From contig NZ_JAUSXV010000001.1 of assembly GCF_030816295.1 (NCBI RefSeq), positions 2,976,001-3,040,000 of the forward strand: a DNA stretch of 64,000 nucleotides, given 5' to 3'. The notes under the pieces were generated by a model that saw only the letters and a list, made by a program, of their open reading frames with translations, had not been told where the DNA came from and did no database searches. The stretch comes from Microbacterium natoriense (GTDB taxonomy: Bacteria > Actinomycetota > Actinomycetes > Actinomycetales > Microbacteriaceae). Shown here piece by piece: positions 18,068 to 26,377 of this stretch (position 1 is the stretch's first letter; every line of letters starts with the position of its first letter). The translations under genes and the position numbers were made by a program.

Positions 18068-19066
18068 ATGGACACGATCCTCGACCCGCCGAACGCCTTT
18101 CCGGCGTTCTACGCGAATCCGGTGATTCGCGCGTTGGCAGGGGCTGTCCGCTGGACGGTCTCAGGCAGGTTGGGCGACGATCTCGGCAGCAAGAGCAAGG
18201 CCCCGATCGACATGCGCGCCCTTCTCGACCTGGGACGGGTGCGCGGGGCATGGCAGATCGACAAGACCTGCCTGGTCACGCTCGAGGAAATGACGAGCCG
18301 GCTGCCGAATGCCGCCAACGCGGCGTACTATCTCCAGGCGCAGGTCGACGGCGTCATGGTCATCGATATCGAGCCCTGCTGCCCTCCGGAGATCGCTCAG
18401 GGCCTGTTGACCCTTCCCGGCATCCTCTACTCGGAAGTGTCCATGTCGGGTCGCGGCTACCACCTCGTGACGGCTCTCCCCGAGAACTTCCACGCGCACG
18501 GCGTCGCCGCGGAGAAACGCGTGCTGCGCGAAGAGCACGGCTGGTACGAGATCCTCCTGGATCACTGGGTGACGTTCACCCGGCGGCCTATCGGCGAGGG
18601 CGTCGTCACCGGTGCGCAGACCGTCGGCTCGGCGCTGCCCCGGTTCGACTCCATTGAGGACCTGTATAGCTCGTTGGCGGTGAAGGCCAAGAAGTTGCGA
18701 AGTCTCCCCGCGACGGCCGAATGGTCGACCGTCGAAGGCCCCGATATCGAGAGCGGGCGGCACATCATCGAACTGACACTGCAGGGTTCCCGGCCACGCC
18801 TGAAGCATCTCGACGATTTCGATGGGGACCACTCCCGGTGGGAGTTCTCGATCCTAGGAACCCTGTTCCGCGAGATGCGGCAGCACCTCGTGCTCGCCGG
18901 CTTCATGCGTCGCGTTACGTACACCCCCGCCGACCAGGCGTGGCTGCTCTATCGGGCCGCGCAGGAAGTCATCCCCGCGCGACCGAAGCACCTCGAACGA
19001 CGAAACAACCGGCCGTTCCTGCTCGATCGCGCAGCCTCGATGGTAGCCACAGCAACGGTCGCCTGA
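18068..19066 (+). CDS. primase-polymerase (PrimPol)-like protein
   Basis: The 332-residue protein has a metal-binding-like segment VMVIDIEPCCPPEI. A conserved S-G-R-G-Y-H motif (VSMSGRGYHLV) about 30 residues later matches the active-site pattern of AEP/PrimPol-type primases. With the ATPase immediately upstream it would form the replication module of the element. No zinc-binding motif is obvious. The catalytic second aspartate/glutamate of the first motif is read as IDIE, an acidic variant. Confidence 0.7.
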   Translation: MDTILDPPNAFPAFYANPVIRALAGAVRWTVSGRLGDDLGSKSKAPIDMRALLDLGRVRGAWQIDKTCLVTLEEMTSRLPNAANAAYYLQAQVDGVMVIDIEPCCPPEIAQGLLTLPGILYSEVSMSGRGYHLVTALPENFHAHGVAAEKRVLREEHGWYEILLDHWVTFTRRPIGEGVVTGAQTVGSALPRFDSIEDLYSSLAVKAKKLRSLPATAEWSTVEGPDIESGRHIIELTLQGSRPRLKHLDDFDGDHSRWEFSILGTLFREMRQHLVLAGFMRRVTYTPADQAWLLYRAAQEVIPARPKHLERRNNRPFLLDRAASMVATATVA

Positions 19067-20008
19067 CCCCAGGACGTTGGGGTTGGCAAGCGTGGCGCTC
19101 GCGCCCGCACTGACGATCCGGACTCCGCGGACCTCCATCCCGCCTGACCAGTTCCGGGCAGGCACCCGGCGCGGACGGGCTGCCCACTGACAATGCAGCC
19201 GAGCACCGCAGTGACTCCGCGTGGACGCTGTGAAGACACTCACGTGACGCCGGCGCGCCATCTCATCAAGGGTCTCGGGTGCGACGCAGAGAAGACACTC
19301 TGGGGACGCATTCGCGACACTCACGGTACGTTCCTCGGCCAATCGAGCGACGCCAAGGCGTCTGCGCTTCCGAGCGTCATAGAGGGGTCGCGGTGGGGAC
19401 GCGACGGGGACAGATAGGCGCCTCTCCGACCATCAAGCTCGGCACTCTGCGCGACGCGCCGGAGACACCACGTAAACACCTCGGAGACACCACGGAGACG
19501 CTCGCAGGACGCCGAAGCGACATCGCCGTTGTACGTCGCTGAGATGTCCCCGACGGGACGTCTCAGCGACAGTTCAGCGCCACCCGAAGCACATGCCCGG
19601 GTGTCGATGACGTCACTGCAGAGGTCGGACTCGATGCTCGCGCGGCCTCTTCGGCGTACAGCGAACTCCGCAGCGGATGTCGCCGTAGCCTCTTTGGCGA
19701 AGCCGGACTCTTGGGGGCCCCTCCGAGCGCAGCGAGGTGGGGAGGTCCGGCGTGAGCCGCAATTCTTGGTGAGCGCGCAGCGCGAATGGACCAGATCCGG
19801 AGGACAGATGACCGAGCGTGCGAGGCTATCTGTCATACGGATCAAACTGGTCCTCGCGTCTGTTGCGAGGGGGTACGGGTCGACTTAAGATTGTGGTGAC
19901 AGCAGGTCGCATCAACGCCACCGTCCATCTTGATCAGTAGTACTGGGTGGCGGCGACCTTCAGCTCTCCTGGACGCTGGACGCCGGGGAATCTCCGAAAG
20001 GAGTTCCC
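19067..20008. other. non-coding region with short direct repeats and probable oriT
   Basis: About 940 bp without a convincing gene. The left part has repeats of GAAGACACTC (19232-19241, 19291-19300), a related CGACACTCACGG (about 19315), and GGAGACACCACG twice (19461-19472 and 19483-19494, 22-bp period). The right part contains a large inverted repeat described separately. Position between replication and mobilization genes suits an origin region. Confidence 0.6.
19788..19853. other. probable origin of transfer (oriT): nested inverted repeats
   Basis: Three nested arm pairs share one centre: GGACCAG (19788-19794) with CTGGTCC (19847-19853); GATCCG (19794-19799) with CGGATC (19838-19843); and ACAGAT (19804-19809) with ATCTGT (19828-19833). 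Such interrupted hairpins mark relaxase recognition sites, and this one lies about 155 bp upstream of the MobC-like and relaxase genes. A GC-rich imperfect repeat (CCCCTCC / GGGGAGG, about 19718-19745) lies just to its left. The nick site cannot be assigned by eye. Confidence 0.65.
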
Positions 20009-20515
20009 ATGGCCGCTCCCCGCACCACTCGCAAGCTGCGCCGGCCGAAGCCGGTCAACTACGGCACTCGACGTGCGTTACGGTTTGGCGAGGCCGAGGA
20101 AGCAGCAGTCGCTGCGATGCGCGCTGCACTCGCGAAGAGCCGGCGCGTCGATCCTTCGCAGGTTTCGTTCTCCGAGGCGCACCGCTTGCTCCTCATCGAC
20201 GCCGAACGAGCCGCGCGCCTCCTCGCGGGGCAGCCAGAGGCCTGGACGTCAGCGCGCACCGTCGAGGTCCCCATGGAGCTCTGGGACGGGCTCAGTGAGT
20301 GCCGAAACCGGCTGTCGCACTCTCAGGGGTCGCTCTACGTGATCCTGCGCAAGCTCAACTTCAACGAGGGAGCGACTCCCGAGGATGTTCGTGCTGCATT
20401 CGCGGCGGTGCAGTCGTCGAAAGCGGCCGTGGAGCGCATGGAGGCTGCTCTTGTCGAGATGCTGGGCACCCTGGAGGCTGAAGCGGATGCGGAAGCCGAC
20501 GACGAGGTGTCCTGA
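20009..20515 (+). CDS. MobC-like relaxosome accessory protein
   Basis: ATG 20009 follows a clear ribosome binding site (AAAGGAG). The 168-residue product has a basic N terminus (TTRKLRRPKP) and a helical middle domain, then an acidic tail (EADAEADDEVS). Size, charge and position directly before a relaxase gene fit MobC or ribbon-helix-helix accessory proteins that bind oriT. Its stop overlaps the relaxase start (TGATG at 20513-20517). Confidence 0.72.
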   Translation: MAAPRTTRKLRRPKPVNYGTRRALRFGEAEEAAVAAMRAALAKSRRVDPSQVSFSEAHRLLLIDAERAARLLAGQPEAWTSARTVEVPMELWDGLSECRNRLSHSQGSLYVILRKLNFNEGATPEDVRAAFAAVQSSKAAVERMEAALVEMLGTLEAEADAEADDEVS

Positions 20516-22524
20516 TGGCCATCATCTCTTCCCAATCGACGCGTACTTCCGGTCGCGCGCAGAACTACGCGAAGAAGGACGCTGTGCACATCTCGGCGAT
20601 CAACGCCTCGGTGCCGCTCTTCGAGAAGCGTCTGCGGCAGATCCGCGTGCGGCACGGCAAGGATGGCATGCAGCCGCGCGCGCGAGTCGACGCGGACGGC
20701 AAGGTGGTGCGCGACACGGTCGGCAATCCGGTGAGAGTGACAGACGCGAATGGCCGCCCGGCCTACGAGTCGAAATACCTCGAGGCGTACTCGCTCGTGC
20801 AGAGCTTCGGACACGACGAGCTCGACCCGGACGATCCGGAGTCGTGGGCGCGTGCGAACGACCTCGGTCGTGCCTTCGCCGAGGACCGCTTCCCGGGGCA
20901 TCCCGTGCTCGTCGCCACCGAGATCAACGGTCGCTCGGGCTTGGTGCACAACCACCTCATCGTCGGCGCGGTGCATCCTGAGACCGGCAAGAGCCTCGAT
21001 TCGAACGTCGTGACGCACGCACGATTGGCCATCGCCCACGATCGGGTGCTCGAGGCGAACGGGTTCGTCCAGCGCGCGGACATGCGGGCCATGGTCGCAG
21101 ACGCCAAGCGGCGAATGGAGGAAGCCCGAGACCAGGTCGTGGCCGAGTACGACGGGAAGGTATCCCCCAGCCAGCTTCAGCGCCGGATCACCGCGGCGCA
21201 GACACGGGTGAAGCTGATGCACACCGCGGATCCCGCGCAGCAGCAGACCGTGCGTCCGACTGTGCATCAGGAGCGCGAGGACCGGCGGCAGCGCGAGCTT
21301 CATCGTTACGAAGTGAACGAGCAGACCCGTGACGCGGCGCGCGAGATTGGCATCGAACTACCCAAAGAGCGCTTCTCGGAGATCGTACTCGAGTCGCGAA
21401 TCCAAGCGGCGTTGTCCGATCCCCGGTCGCAGTCGTGGGACGTCCTCGCGGACGTGGCCCGCACACATGGCGTGACGATCGCGAAGCGCGGTCAGGACGT
21501 CTCGTACGGCATGATGCTCGCGCAGGCCGAGGGAGCTTTCGCAGAGCCGGCGCGCGCCCATATGCGCCGAGGACGGAGCCTCGGCGACGGATACCGGATC
21601 GCCGACGTCGAAGCGGCGATCGAGCAGAACGCCGCACAGCACCGCACCGCCACGCCCCGGCAGAAGACCGTGACGATGGCGCAGCACCTGCAGGCCTGGC
21701 GTGACAGCGGAGACTTCGACGCTGAGTTCGAACGGCTGCGCGCTGAACGCGAAGAACAGGCTTCCGCCAGCGCCGACGCCGTGGCCGCACACGACGTCCC
21801 CGAAGCCGCCAAGGCCAAGCCGTACACACGCCGGCAGTTCGAGTCCGCACCAACGACGAAGGCCGAAACCGCTCCATCGGCGTTCCGCTCTCAGTTGCGC
21901 GGTCTCGGGACCTCGGATTCCATGCGCACTCGCTTCACAGGGCTCGCCGCACTCGAAGAGCACTGGCGCGGCCGGCTGCCGAGCACGCCGGAGGAGCGCA
22001 TCGCCTTCGAGCAGCAGGCAACGAAGATCGGCATCGGACCTGCCGTGCTCACGCGCGCCGAGGGCCACATGGGCCCCGAACTCCATGCGTACCTGGTTAC
22101 CCGCGCCGAGCACGCGGACGAGCGTGAGAAGGCGCGTGAACGCGCACAAGATCTGGCGAAGCAACTGCCGGAGCTCGAACGGAGGGCCAAGCACGATCGG
22201 CTCGATCACCGCGGCGACGCCAAGAAGCTCCGCGAGGCGAAGGCCGACCTCCGTTTCGAGAACGGCTACGTGGAGCGCCTCAGCGCGGACCGTGCTGCCG
22301 GGATCTACGACTCGCGCAAGCACGAGCGCATGGAGCATCTCACGAAGCGGAACGCTACCCAGGTCGCCGAGCTTGAAGGGCACGAGCCGGCCGCCGAACC
22401 GCGGCAGGAGCAGTCGGCGAAGCCGCTCACAGCGACAGAGCAGCGGCTCCGCGACAGGCAGGCGAAGCAAAGGAAGGACAACCAGAAGGAGAGCAAACCC
22501 CAGAGCCAGAGCATGCAGATGTAG
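20515..22524 (+). CDS. MOBP-type relaxase (MobA/VirD2-like)
   Basis: The 669-residue protein has its relaxase domain in the first 200 or so residues. The two-histidine metal motif is LVHNHLIVGAVH at about residues 143-154. It is preceded by LVQSFGHDELDPDDPESW, a pattern common in actinobacterial MOBP relaxases. A tyrosine near residue 18 (NYAKKD) is a candidate nucleophile. The long C-terminal half is charged and coiled-coil-like and ends in a glutamine/lysine-rich tail. It would nick oriT and pilot the strand through the coupling protein encoded at 28.8-30.3 kb. Confidence 0.9.
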   Translation: MAIISSQSTRTSGRAQNYAKKDAVHISAINASVPLFEKRLRQIRVRHGKDGMQPRARVDADGKVVRDTVGNPVRVTDANGRPAYESKYLEAYSLVQSFGHDELDPDDPESWARANDLGRAFAEDRFPGHPVLVATEINGRSGLVHNHLIVGAVHPETGKSLDSNVVTHARLAIAHDRVLEANGFVQRADMRAMVADAKRRMEEARDQVVAEYDGKVSPSQLQRRITAAQTRVKLMHTADPAQQQTVRPTVHQEREDRRQRELHRYEVNEQTRDAAREIGIELPKERFSEIVLESRIQAALSDPRSQSWDVLADVARTHGVTIAKRGQDVSYGMMLAQAEGAFAEPARAHMRRGRSLGDGYRIADVEAAIEQNAAQHRTATPRQKTVTMAQHLQAWRDSGDFDAEFERLRAEREEQASASADAVAAHDVPEAAKAKPYTRRQFESAPTTKAETAPSAFRSQLRGLGTSDSMRTRFTGLAALEEHWRGRLPSTPEERIAFEQQATKIGIGPAVLTRAEGHMGPELHAYLVTRAEHADEREKARERAQDLAKQLPELERRAKHDRLDHRGDAKKLREAKADLRFENGYVERLSADRAAGIYDSRKHERMEHLTKRNATQVAELEGHEPAAEPRQEQSAKPLTATEQRLRDRQAKQRKDNQKESKPQSQSMQM

Positions 22525-22552
22525 GACACGAGACTTACGAAAGGACGAGGAA

Positions 22553-22912
22553 ATGGCAGAACAGAGGATCGACGCGCGCGAGGTCAGGAAGATCAAGACC
22601 GCGATCGCGCAGAGCGGACAGAAGAAGGCCGAGGCGCGGTTCGGGAACAGCCAGGAGATGCAGCAGGTCCGGCGGCAGCTGCAGAAGGGTCAGGCGCGTG
22701 CCGTCGACCGTCACCGGGCGGCACGCCACGACAGCACCCCCGAGACGACAAGCAAGAAAGAGAACAGGATGGTCGACAACACCAAGAAGCAGCAGAAGCA
22801 GGTCCCCGCTACGGCGCAGCAGCGCGTCACCCAGCGTCAGCAGGCGCAGGCTCGACAGAACGCGCGGCTGAAGGACCGCAGCAAGAACCAGTCGCAGGGC
22901 ATGGGGATGTGA
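22553..22912 (+). CDS. small basic Q/K/R-rich protein downstream of the relaxase
   Basis: ATG 22553 has a good ribosome binding site (AAAGGACGAGG). The 119-residue product is low-complexity, rich in Gln, Lys and Arg, and ends QSQGMGM, close to the QSQSMQM end of the relaxase. This similarity suggests an ancient duplication of the tail or shared selection. It may bind nucleic acid; no domain is recognised. Confidence 0.6.
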   Translation: MAEQRIDAREVRKIKTAIAQSGQKKAEARFGNSQEMQQVRRQLQKGQARAVDRHRAARHDSTPETTSKKENRMVDNTKKQQKQVPATAQQRVTQRQQAQARQNARLKDRSKNQSQGMGM

Positions 22913-22917
22913 CGACG

Positions 22918-23064
22918 ATGGCGACGCTGGGCATCGATGCCAGGTACATCGTCGGCGGCGGGGGCTGGCGCTTCTGCGTCGACTGCGACGAGGGGACGCA
23001 CCTGACGGACGACAAGACGCGGCACCGCGCCGAGTGCCCGCAGTTCGAGAAGGACGAGGAGTAG
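22918..23064 (+). CDS. 48-residue Cys/His protein (zinc-ribbon-like)
   Basis: ATG 22918 lies five bases after the previous stop codon. The product begins MATLGIDARYIVGGGGWRF and has Cys-X2-Cys (FCVDCDE) with later His and Cys (THLTDDKTRHRAECP), which could bind one zinc ion. The relaxase operon probably includes it. It is followed by a terminator. Confidence 0.6.
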   Translation: MATLGIDARYIVGGGGWRFCVDCDEGTHLTDDKTRHRAECPQFEKDEE

Positions 23065-23078
23065 GCTCCTGGAACGAC

Positions 23079-23110
23079 GCGACCCCGGTGGATTCATCCA
23101 TCGGGGTCGC
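23079..23110 (+). terminator. terminator of the mobilization operon
   Basis: A stem GCGACCCCG / CGGGGTCGC (with GTGGAT/ATCCAT extending inward) forms a long hairpin 15 bp after the 48-residue gene, followed by TACTCATT. Confidence 0.75.
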
Positions 23111-23269
23111 TACTCATTCGATGGGTGGATACAAACTCGACGGGCCGAGGCCAAGGGACTGCCGCGCGCGGGGACGCGGGTATAGATAGATGGCGAGACG
23201 GCCAAGACCGATCGATTTCGACGTGGCACGTGATCGCTTCGAAGCGATCATCCGCTGTGAGCTGTCCGT

Positions 23270-23863
23270 CTACAGCATCGGGATGCGGATTTCCGCAAGC
23301 GAGGCCGGCGCAAAGAGCTCGTCAAAGTCGCGCTCATTCGGCACCCACACCTCATTCCACAAATTCGAGTGGTCTCTGCCGAGCTCCGAATCCCGCCGCA
23401 TTCCTCGACGCTGGGCGGTAGCCAGATCAACATCGCACCAGACCGTGAGATCGAGCGCTCCGAGTACCTCCGGATGGAAGAGACCGATGAGATCCACGAT
23501 GAGGACTTCACCGGTCGGAATCGGTTCCGGCTCGCCGAGCGCTCTGGCACTCCAATCGAAGCGCCGGAACCTGCTCGGTAGCCGATCGCGGAACGGGCCG
23601 AGCACCTCCCTGACGAGGCGAGACCGCTCCACACCATCCCAATCCGTCGACCTGCGGTGCGACCGCGATGGATCGAGGAAGTCGTCGCCTCTCATCCGCA
23701 CGCTGTCCGGGATGAGCCCAAGCAGCTCACGCGCGAGCGTGGACTTCCCTGCCCCGCCGTATCCAGAGATCCCCACGACGATTGGGCGTCCACGTTCCGT
23801 GCGCCGGCTCATGATCGTCGCGGCAAGTTCTGTGATCTCCATCTGATCAGCATCGCTAGGCAT
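23270..23863 (-). CDS. uridine kinase-like P-loop kinase
   Basis: The 197-residue protein has Walker A GYGGAGKST at about residues 33-41 and GDDFLDPSRSHR, which resembles the substrate-loop region of the uridine kinase/phosphoribulokinase family. It ends IRIPML. Family-known reactions are phosphorylation of nucleosides or related small molecules; the substrate here is not known. It is the first unit of the palindrome-delimited array and is divergent from the MazG-like gene. Confidence 0.8.
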   Translation of the reverse strand: MPSDADQMEITELAATIMSRRTERGRPIVVGISGYGGAGKSTLARELLGLIPDSVRMRGDDFLDPSRSHRRSTDWDGVERSRLVREVLGPFRDRLPSRFRRFDWSARALGEPEPIPTGEVLIVDLIGLFHPEVLGALDLTVWCDVDLATAQRRGMRRDSELGRDHSNLWNEVWVPNERDFDELFAPASLAEIRIPML

Positions 23864-24107
23864 CAGCTGATGAGCAACTCCGCCGACACGTCCGTAGGGA
23901 GATTGTCGCCCGCCGGTTCCCCGCTACGTTTCCTGCGGCCTTCTCGAGCACGGGACGCCTTGGAGCCGTAAACGATCGTTTTCAGCGTGATTCAGTTTGT
24001 CGCCGCGGGCAGCCGCCGATAACCTCGCCAGAACCGCAGGCGACACCAGAGTTGCGAGTGTGAGCGGCTGCGCTGGCACGGTCCGCGCTCGCTGGCACAC
24101 TGTTGAG

Positions 24108-24419
24108 ATGCGGATAGATGAATTGAGTCGAGAGGTCGAGACGGTTTCCAGCCTCTACGCGGAGCGCAATGGCATCGATCGCACGAACGAGTGGTTCATG
24201 CTCAAGCTTCACGAAGAGGTTGGTGAACTAACTCAGGCGTACTTGGCGCGTGCCGGACAGGCGCGCGACAAGGGCCGAACCGACATCCAGTTGGAAGAGG
24301 ACTTTCGCGCCGAGCTGGCCGACGTCTTTGCTCAGGTGCTCCTGATCGCCCGACGGTTCAACGTTGATCTGGCCGGTGAGGTCGATCGCAAGTGGCTTGT
24401 GTGGAGGCCGACTCAGTAG
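24108..24419 (+). CDS. MazG-like nucleotide pyrophosphohydrolase
   Basis: ATG 24108 gives 103 residues. The motif LHEEVGELTQAYLA (E-E-x-x-E) and the later LADVFAQVLLIAR (ADV, with an acidic residue) form the four-helix metal site of MazG/dUTPase-like all-alpha NTP pyrophosphatases. Substrate is unknown; house-cleaning of noncanonical nucleotides is the usual role. It is a single-gene unit bounded by palindromes at 23970 and 24457. Confidence 0.78.
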   Translation: MRIDELSREVETVSSLYAERNGIDRTNEWFMLKLHEEVGELTQAYLARAGQARDKGRTDIQLEEDFRAELADVFAQVLLIARRFNVDLAGEVDRKWLVWRPTQ

Positions 24420-24582
24420 GTCAACCACAGACGGGGTCTCATTCGCCGTCCACCAGAAACGATCGATTTCGGTGCGGGCGAGCTACGGACTCTCGCACCG
24501 TTGCCGCAACGCTCCCCAGAACGCTGTTTCGGCGTCGGCATTCGGTGGCGACCAAGGCCACCGGCAAAGTAACTGCGCATGC

Positions 24583-25188
24583 TCAGTCGTCTGGCTCTGA
24601 GCCCCCAAAGGTCCAGGTGGCCGTTCCATCCCACTCGCCCTCAACGACGCCGAGAAGTAGCGACCGCCAGGTGGTCCGTCCTGCAAGGTAGCCGCGTGCC
24701 GCGCGCAGTCGCCAAGTCTCAGCGGAGAGCTTGACGACAACCGCGATGGCCTGTTCTAGCGTCACGACTGTAACGCCGGGGACTCCCGCTTTCTGCGTCA
24801 AGCGGAGTAGATAGAAGTCGCCCCTCTGTCTGATGTGACCGGGATCGGGGATCAGTTCGTCATCGACATCCGCAGCGAGCAGGTCATGCATATAACGATT
24901 TCGCTCGTCGTAGGCAGCCGCGGCACTATCAATCGCAGCGCCAATGGCGGCGTGAATCTCGCGATCTTCGACCGGCGCACAGGCGATCATCGTGCGGCAT
25001 TGATCGGCGACGATCGTCCAGTTTTGGGAGGCGGACAGTAATGCCTCCCGGGTGTCTAGACCTCGCAGTTGAGCATGAAGGCCGCGCAGGGCCGAGTCCA
25101 GCTCGACTGCTGCCTCAGCGATCCTGCCGCGCACGAACGTCCATTGGTCCGGGGTGGGTAGGGTCGCGAGCTGCTCCCGGTCCATCAC
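24583..25188 (-). CDS. protein of unknown function in the cassette array
   Basis: The 201-residue protein begins MMDREQLATLPTPDQW. The first 120 residues are helical with a conserved-looking AYDERNRYMHDLL segment, which resembles HEPN-like or AbiV-like RNxxxH patterns (R-N-R-Y-M-H). The C terminus is acidic. I do not recognise a family with confidence. An RN(X)4H-type motif can mark an RNase, but here it reads R-N-R-Y-M-H, one residue shorter than the classical spacing, so this is only a hint. Confidence 0.65.
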   Translation of the reverse strand: MMDREQLATLPTPDQWTFVRGRIAEAAVELDSALRGLHAQLRGLDTREALLSASQNWTIVADQCRTMIACAPVEDREIHAAIGAAIDSAAAAYDERNRYMHDLLAADVDDELIPDPGHIRQRGDFYLLRLTQKAGVPGVTVVTLEQAIAVVVKLSAETWRLRAARGYLAGRTTWRSLLLGVVEGEWDGTATWTFGGSEPDD

Positions 25189-25386
25189 TTCAACATCACC
25201 GGGATGCCGTCAGGCGATGCTCGACCGTCCCACCATTGATTCTGGCCGGCCTTGTTGACGTACCAGCCTGGCGATGTCGACTCTTGGCTCATGGAGTCAA
25301 CCTAGCCGAGCCTGCCGCTAGCGATCAGTTTCGGGCGTTTTCGCGAATCTCCAATTGCTCGCGGGGTCGTCTACTAGGCTGGCGCG

Positions 25387-26271
25387 ATGGCTGCCGCTTC
25401 CGAAGAGATCACTTCTTCGTTGGTTCGCTCTCTTGTGTCGGAGCAGTTCCCTCAGTGGTCGGAGTTGCCGATCCGCTCGGTGGAAGTTCAGGGGTGGGAC
25501 AACCGCACCTTCCGGCTTGGTGACCGAATGACTGTCCGCCTCCCGAGCGCTGACGGCTACGTCGCCGGCCTAGTCCGGGAGGAGCAGACGCTCGCGATCC
25601 TCGGCTCCAGCTTTCGCGTCGCGATCCCTCGCGTAGTAGCGACCGGGGCCCCCTCGGCGGCATTCAACCGACCTTGGTCCGTTCGCGAGTGGATTGAGGG
25701 GCACACTTTCACCGCGGTTGAAGCGCGCGAGCGAGAGAGCGCCATCAGTAGCTTGGGCGACGCCCTGAGGGAGTTGCAGGCCTGCGACACGGTCGGAGGC
25801 CCATGGGCGGGAAGCGCATCTGCTTACCGTGGCTGTCACGTCAGCGTGCTTGGCGAGGGGGTACAGGGCCGACTCCCCCTCCTGGCCGGACGCCAGGCTG
25901 AGGGATGTCGGGCGCTCTGGGATGCGGCCGTGGCCACAGTGTGGACCGGGCCGCCGGTGTGGGTCCATGGCGACGTCGCGCCAGGCAACATGTTGTTCGA
26001 TAGCAGCGGCCAATTGGCTGCGCTTATCGACTTCGGACAGACCTGCGTTGGTGATCCCGCCTGCGACCTGGCCTTCGCATGGTTGAGTTGCAGTTCTCGC
26101 GAACGTGATCGACTGCACGACCGGCTAGAGCTGCCTGACGATGCATGGCTACGAGGAGCTGCCTGGGCGCTGTGGAAGGCCCTCATCAGTTCCCCCGAAG
26201 ACGTTCTTACCAAATACGGGCGCTCACGTGATGCCGTGCTGAGCGACGTGGCCGACCTGATGACGGGATAA
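25387..26271 (+). CDS. aminoglycoside phosphotransferase (APH)-fold kinase
   Basis: The 294-residue protein has the APH catalytic loop VHGDVAPGNML and the metal-binding IDFGQTCVGDPACDLA. These give the catalytic Asp and the DFG-like Asp. The N-terminal lobe has VQGWDNRTFRLGDRMTVRLP for nucleotide binding. This matches the phosphotransferase enzyme family whose members modify aminoglycosides, macrolides, choline or other small molecules; drug resistance cannot be inferred without testing. Bounded by palindromes at 25319 and 26302. Confidence 0.87.
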   Translation: MAAASEEITSSLVRSLVSEQFPQWSELPIRSVEVQGWDNRTFRLGDRMTVRLPSADGYVAGLVREEQTLAILGSSFRVAIPRVVATGAPSAAFNRPWSVREWIEGHTFTAVEARERESAISSLGDALRELQACDTVGGPWAGSASAYRGCHVSVLGEGVQGRLPLLAGRQAEGCRALWDAAVATVWTGPPVWVHGDVAPGNMLFDSSGQLAALIDFGQTCVGDPACDLAFAWLSCSSRERDRLHDRLELPDDAWLRGAAWALWKALISSPEDVLTKYGRSRDAVLSDVADLMTG

Positions 26272-26377
26272 GAACGACGCTCTTTTCCCGTGCCTCCGAC
26301 TAACGATCGTTTCTGGTGCGGTACCGCGTCGTTTCTGGAAAGCGCACCGAACTTATAGGCACAACCTGACTGAGGAT

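Noticed and set aside
16461..18251. 596-codon minus-strand frame
   Set aside because: It is the reverse-strand shadow of the ATPase gene; Walker motifs are on the plus strand and shadow composition is arginine/glycine-rich.
21358..22596. 412-codon minus-strand frame across the relaxase
   Set aside because: Antisense shadow of the relaxase in GC-rich DNA with no start signals or motifs.
23190..23269. Short frame beginning MARRPRPIDFDVARDRF at the left edge of the cassette array
   Set aside because: It has a protein-like start but no ribosome binding site and runs antisense into the kinase gene; it could be a truncated gene but cannot be supported.
24894..25030. Further AACGATCGT-like matches inside genes (for example ACGATCGTCC near 25007)
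   Set aside because: Only the central six to eight bases match; they lie in coding sequence and lack the AAA/TTT ends and following inverted repeat.
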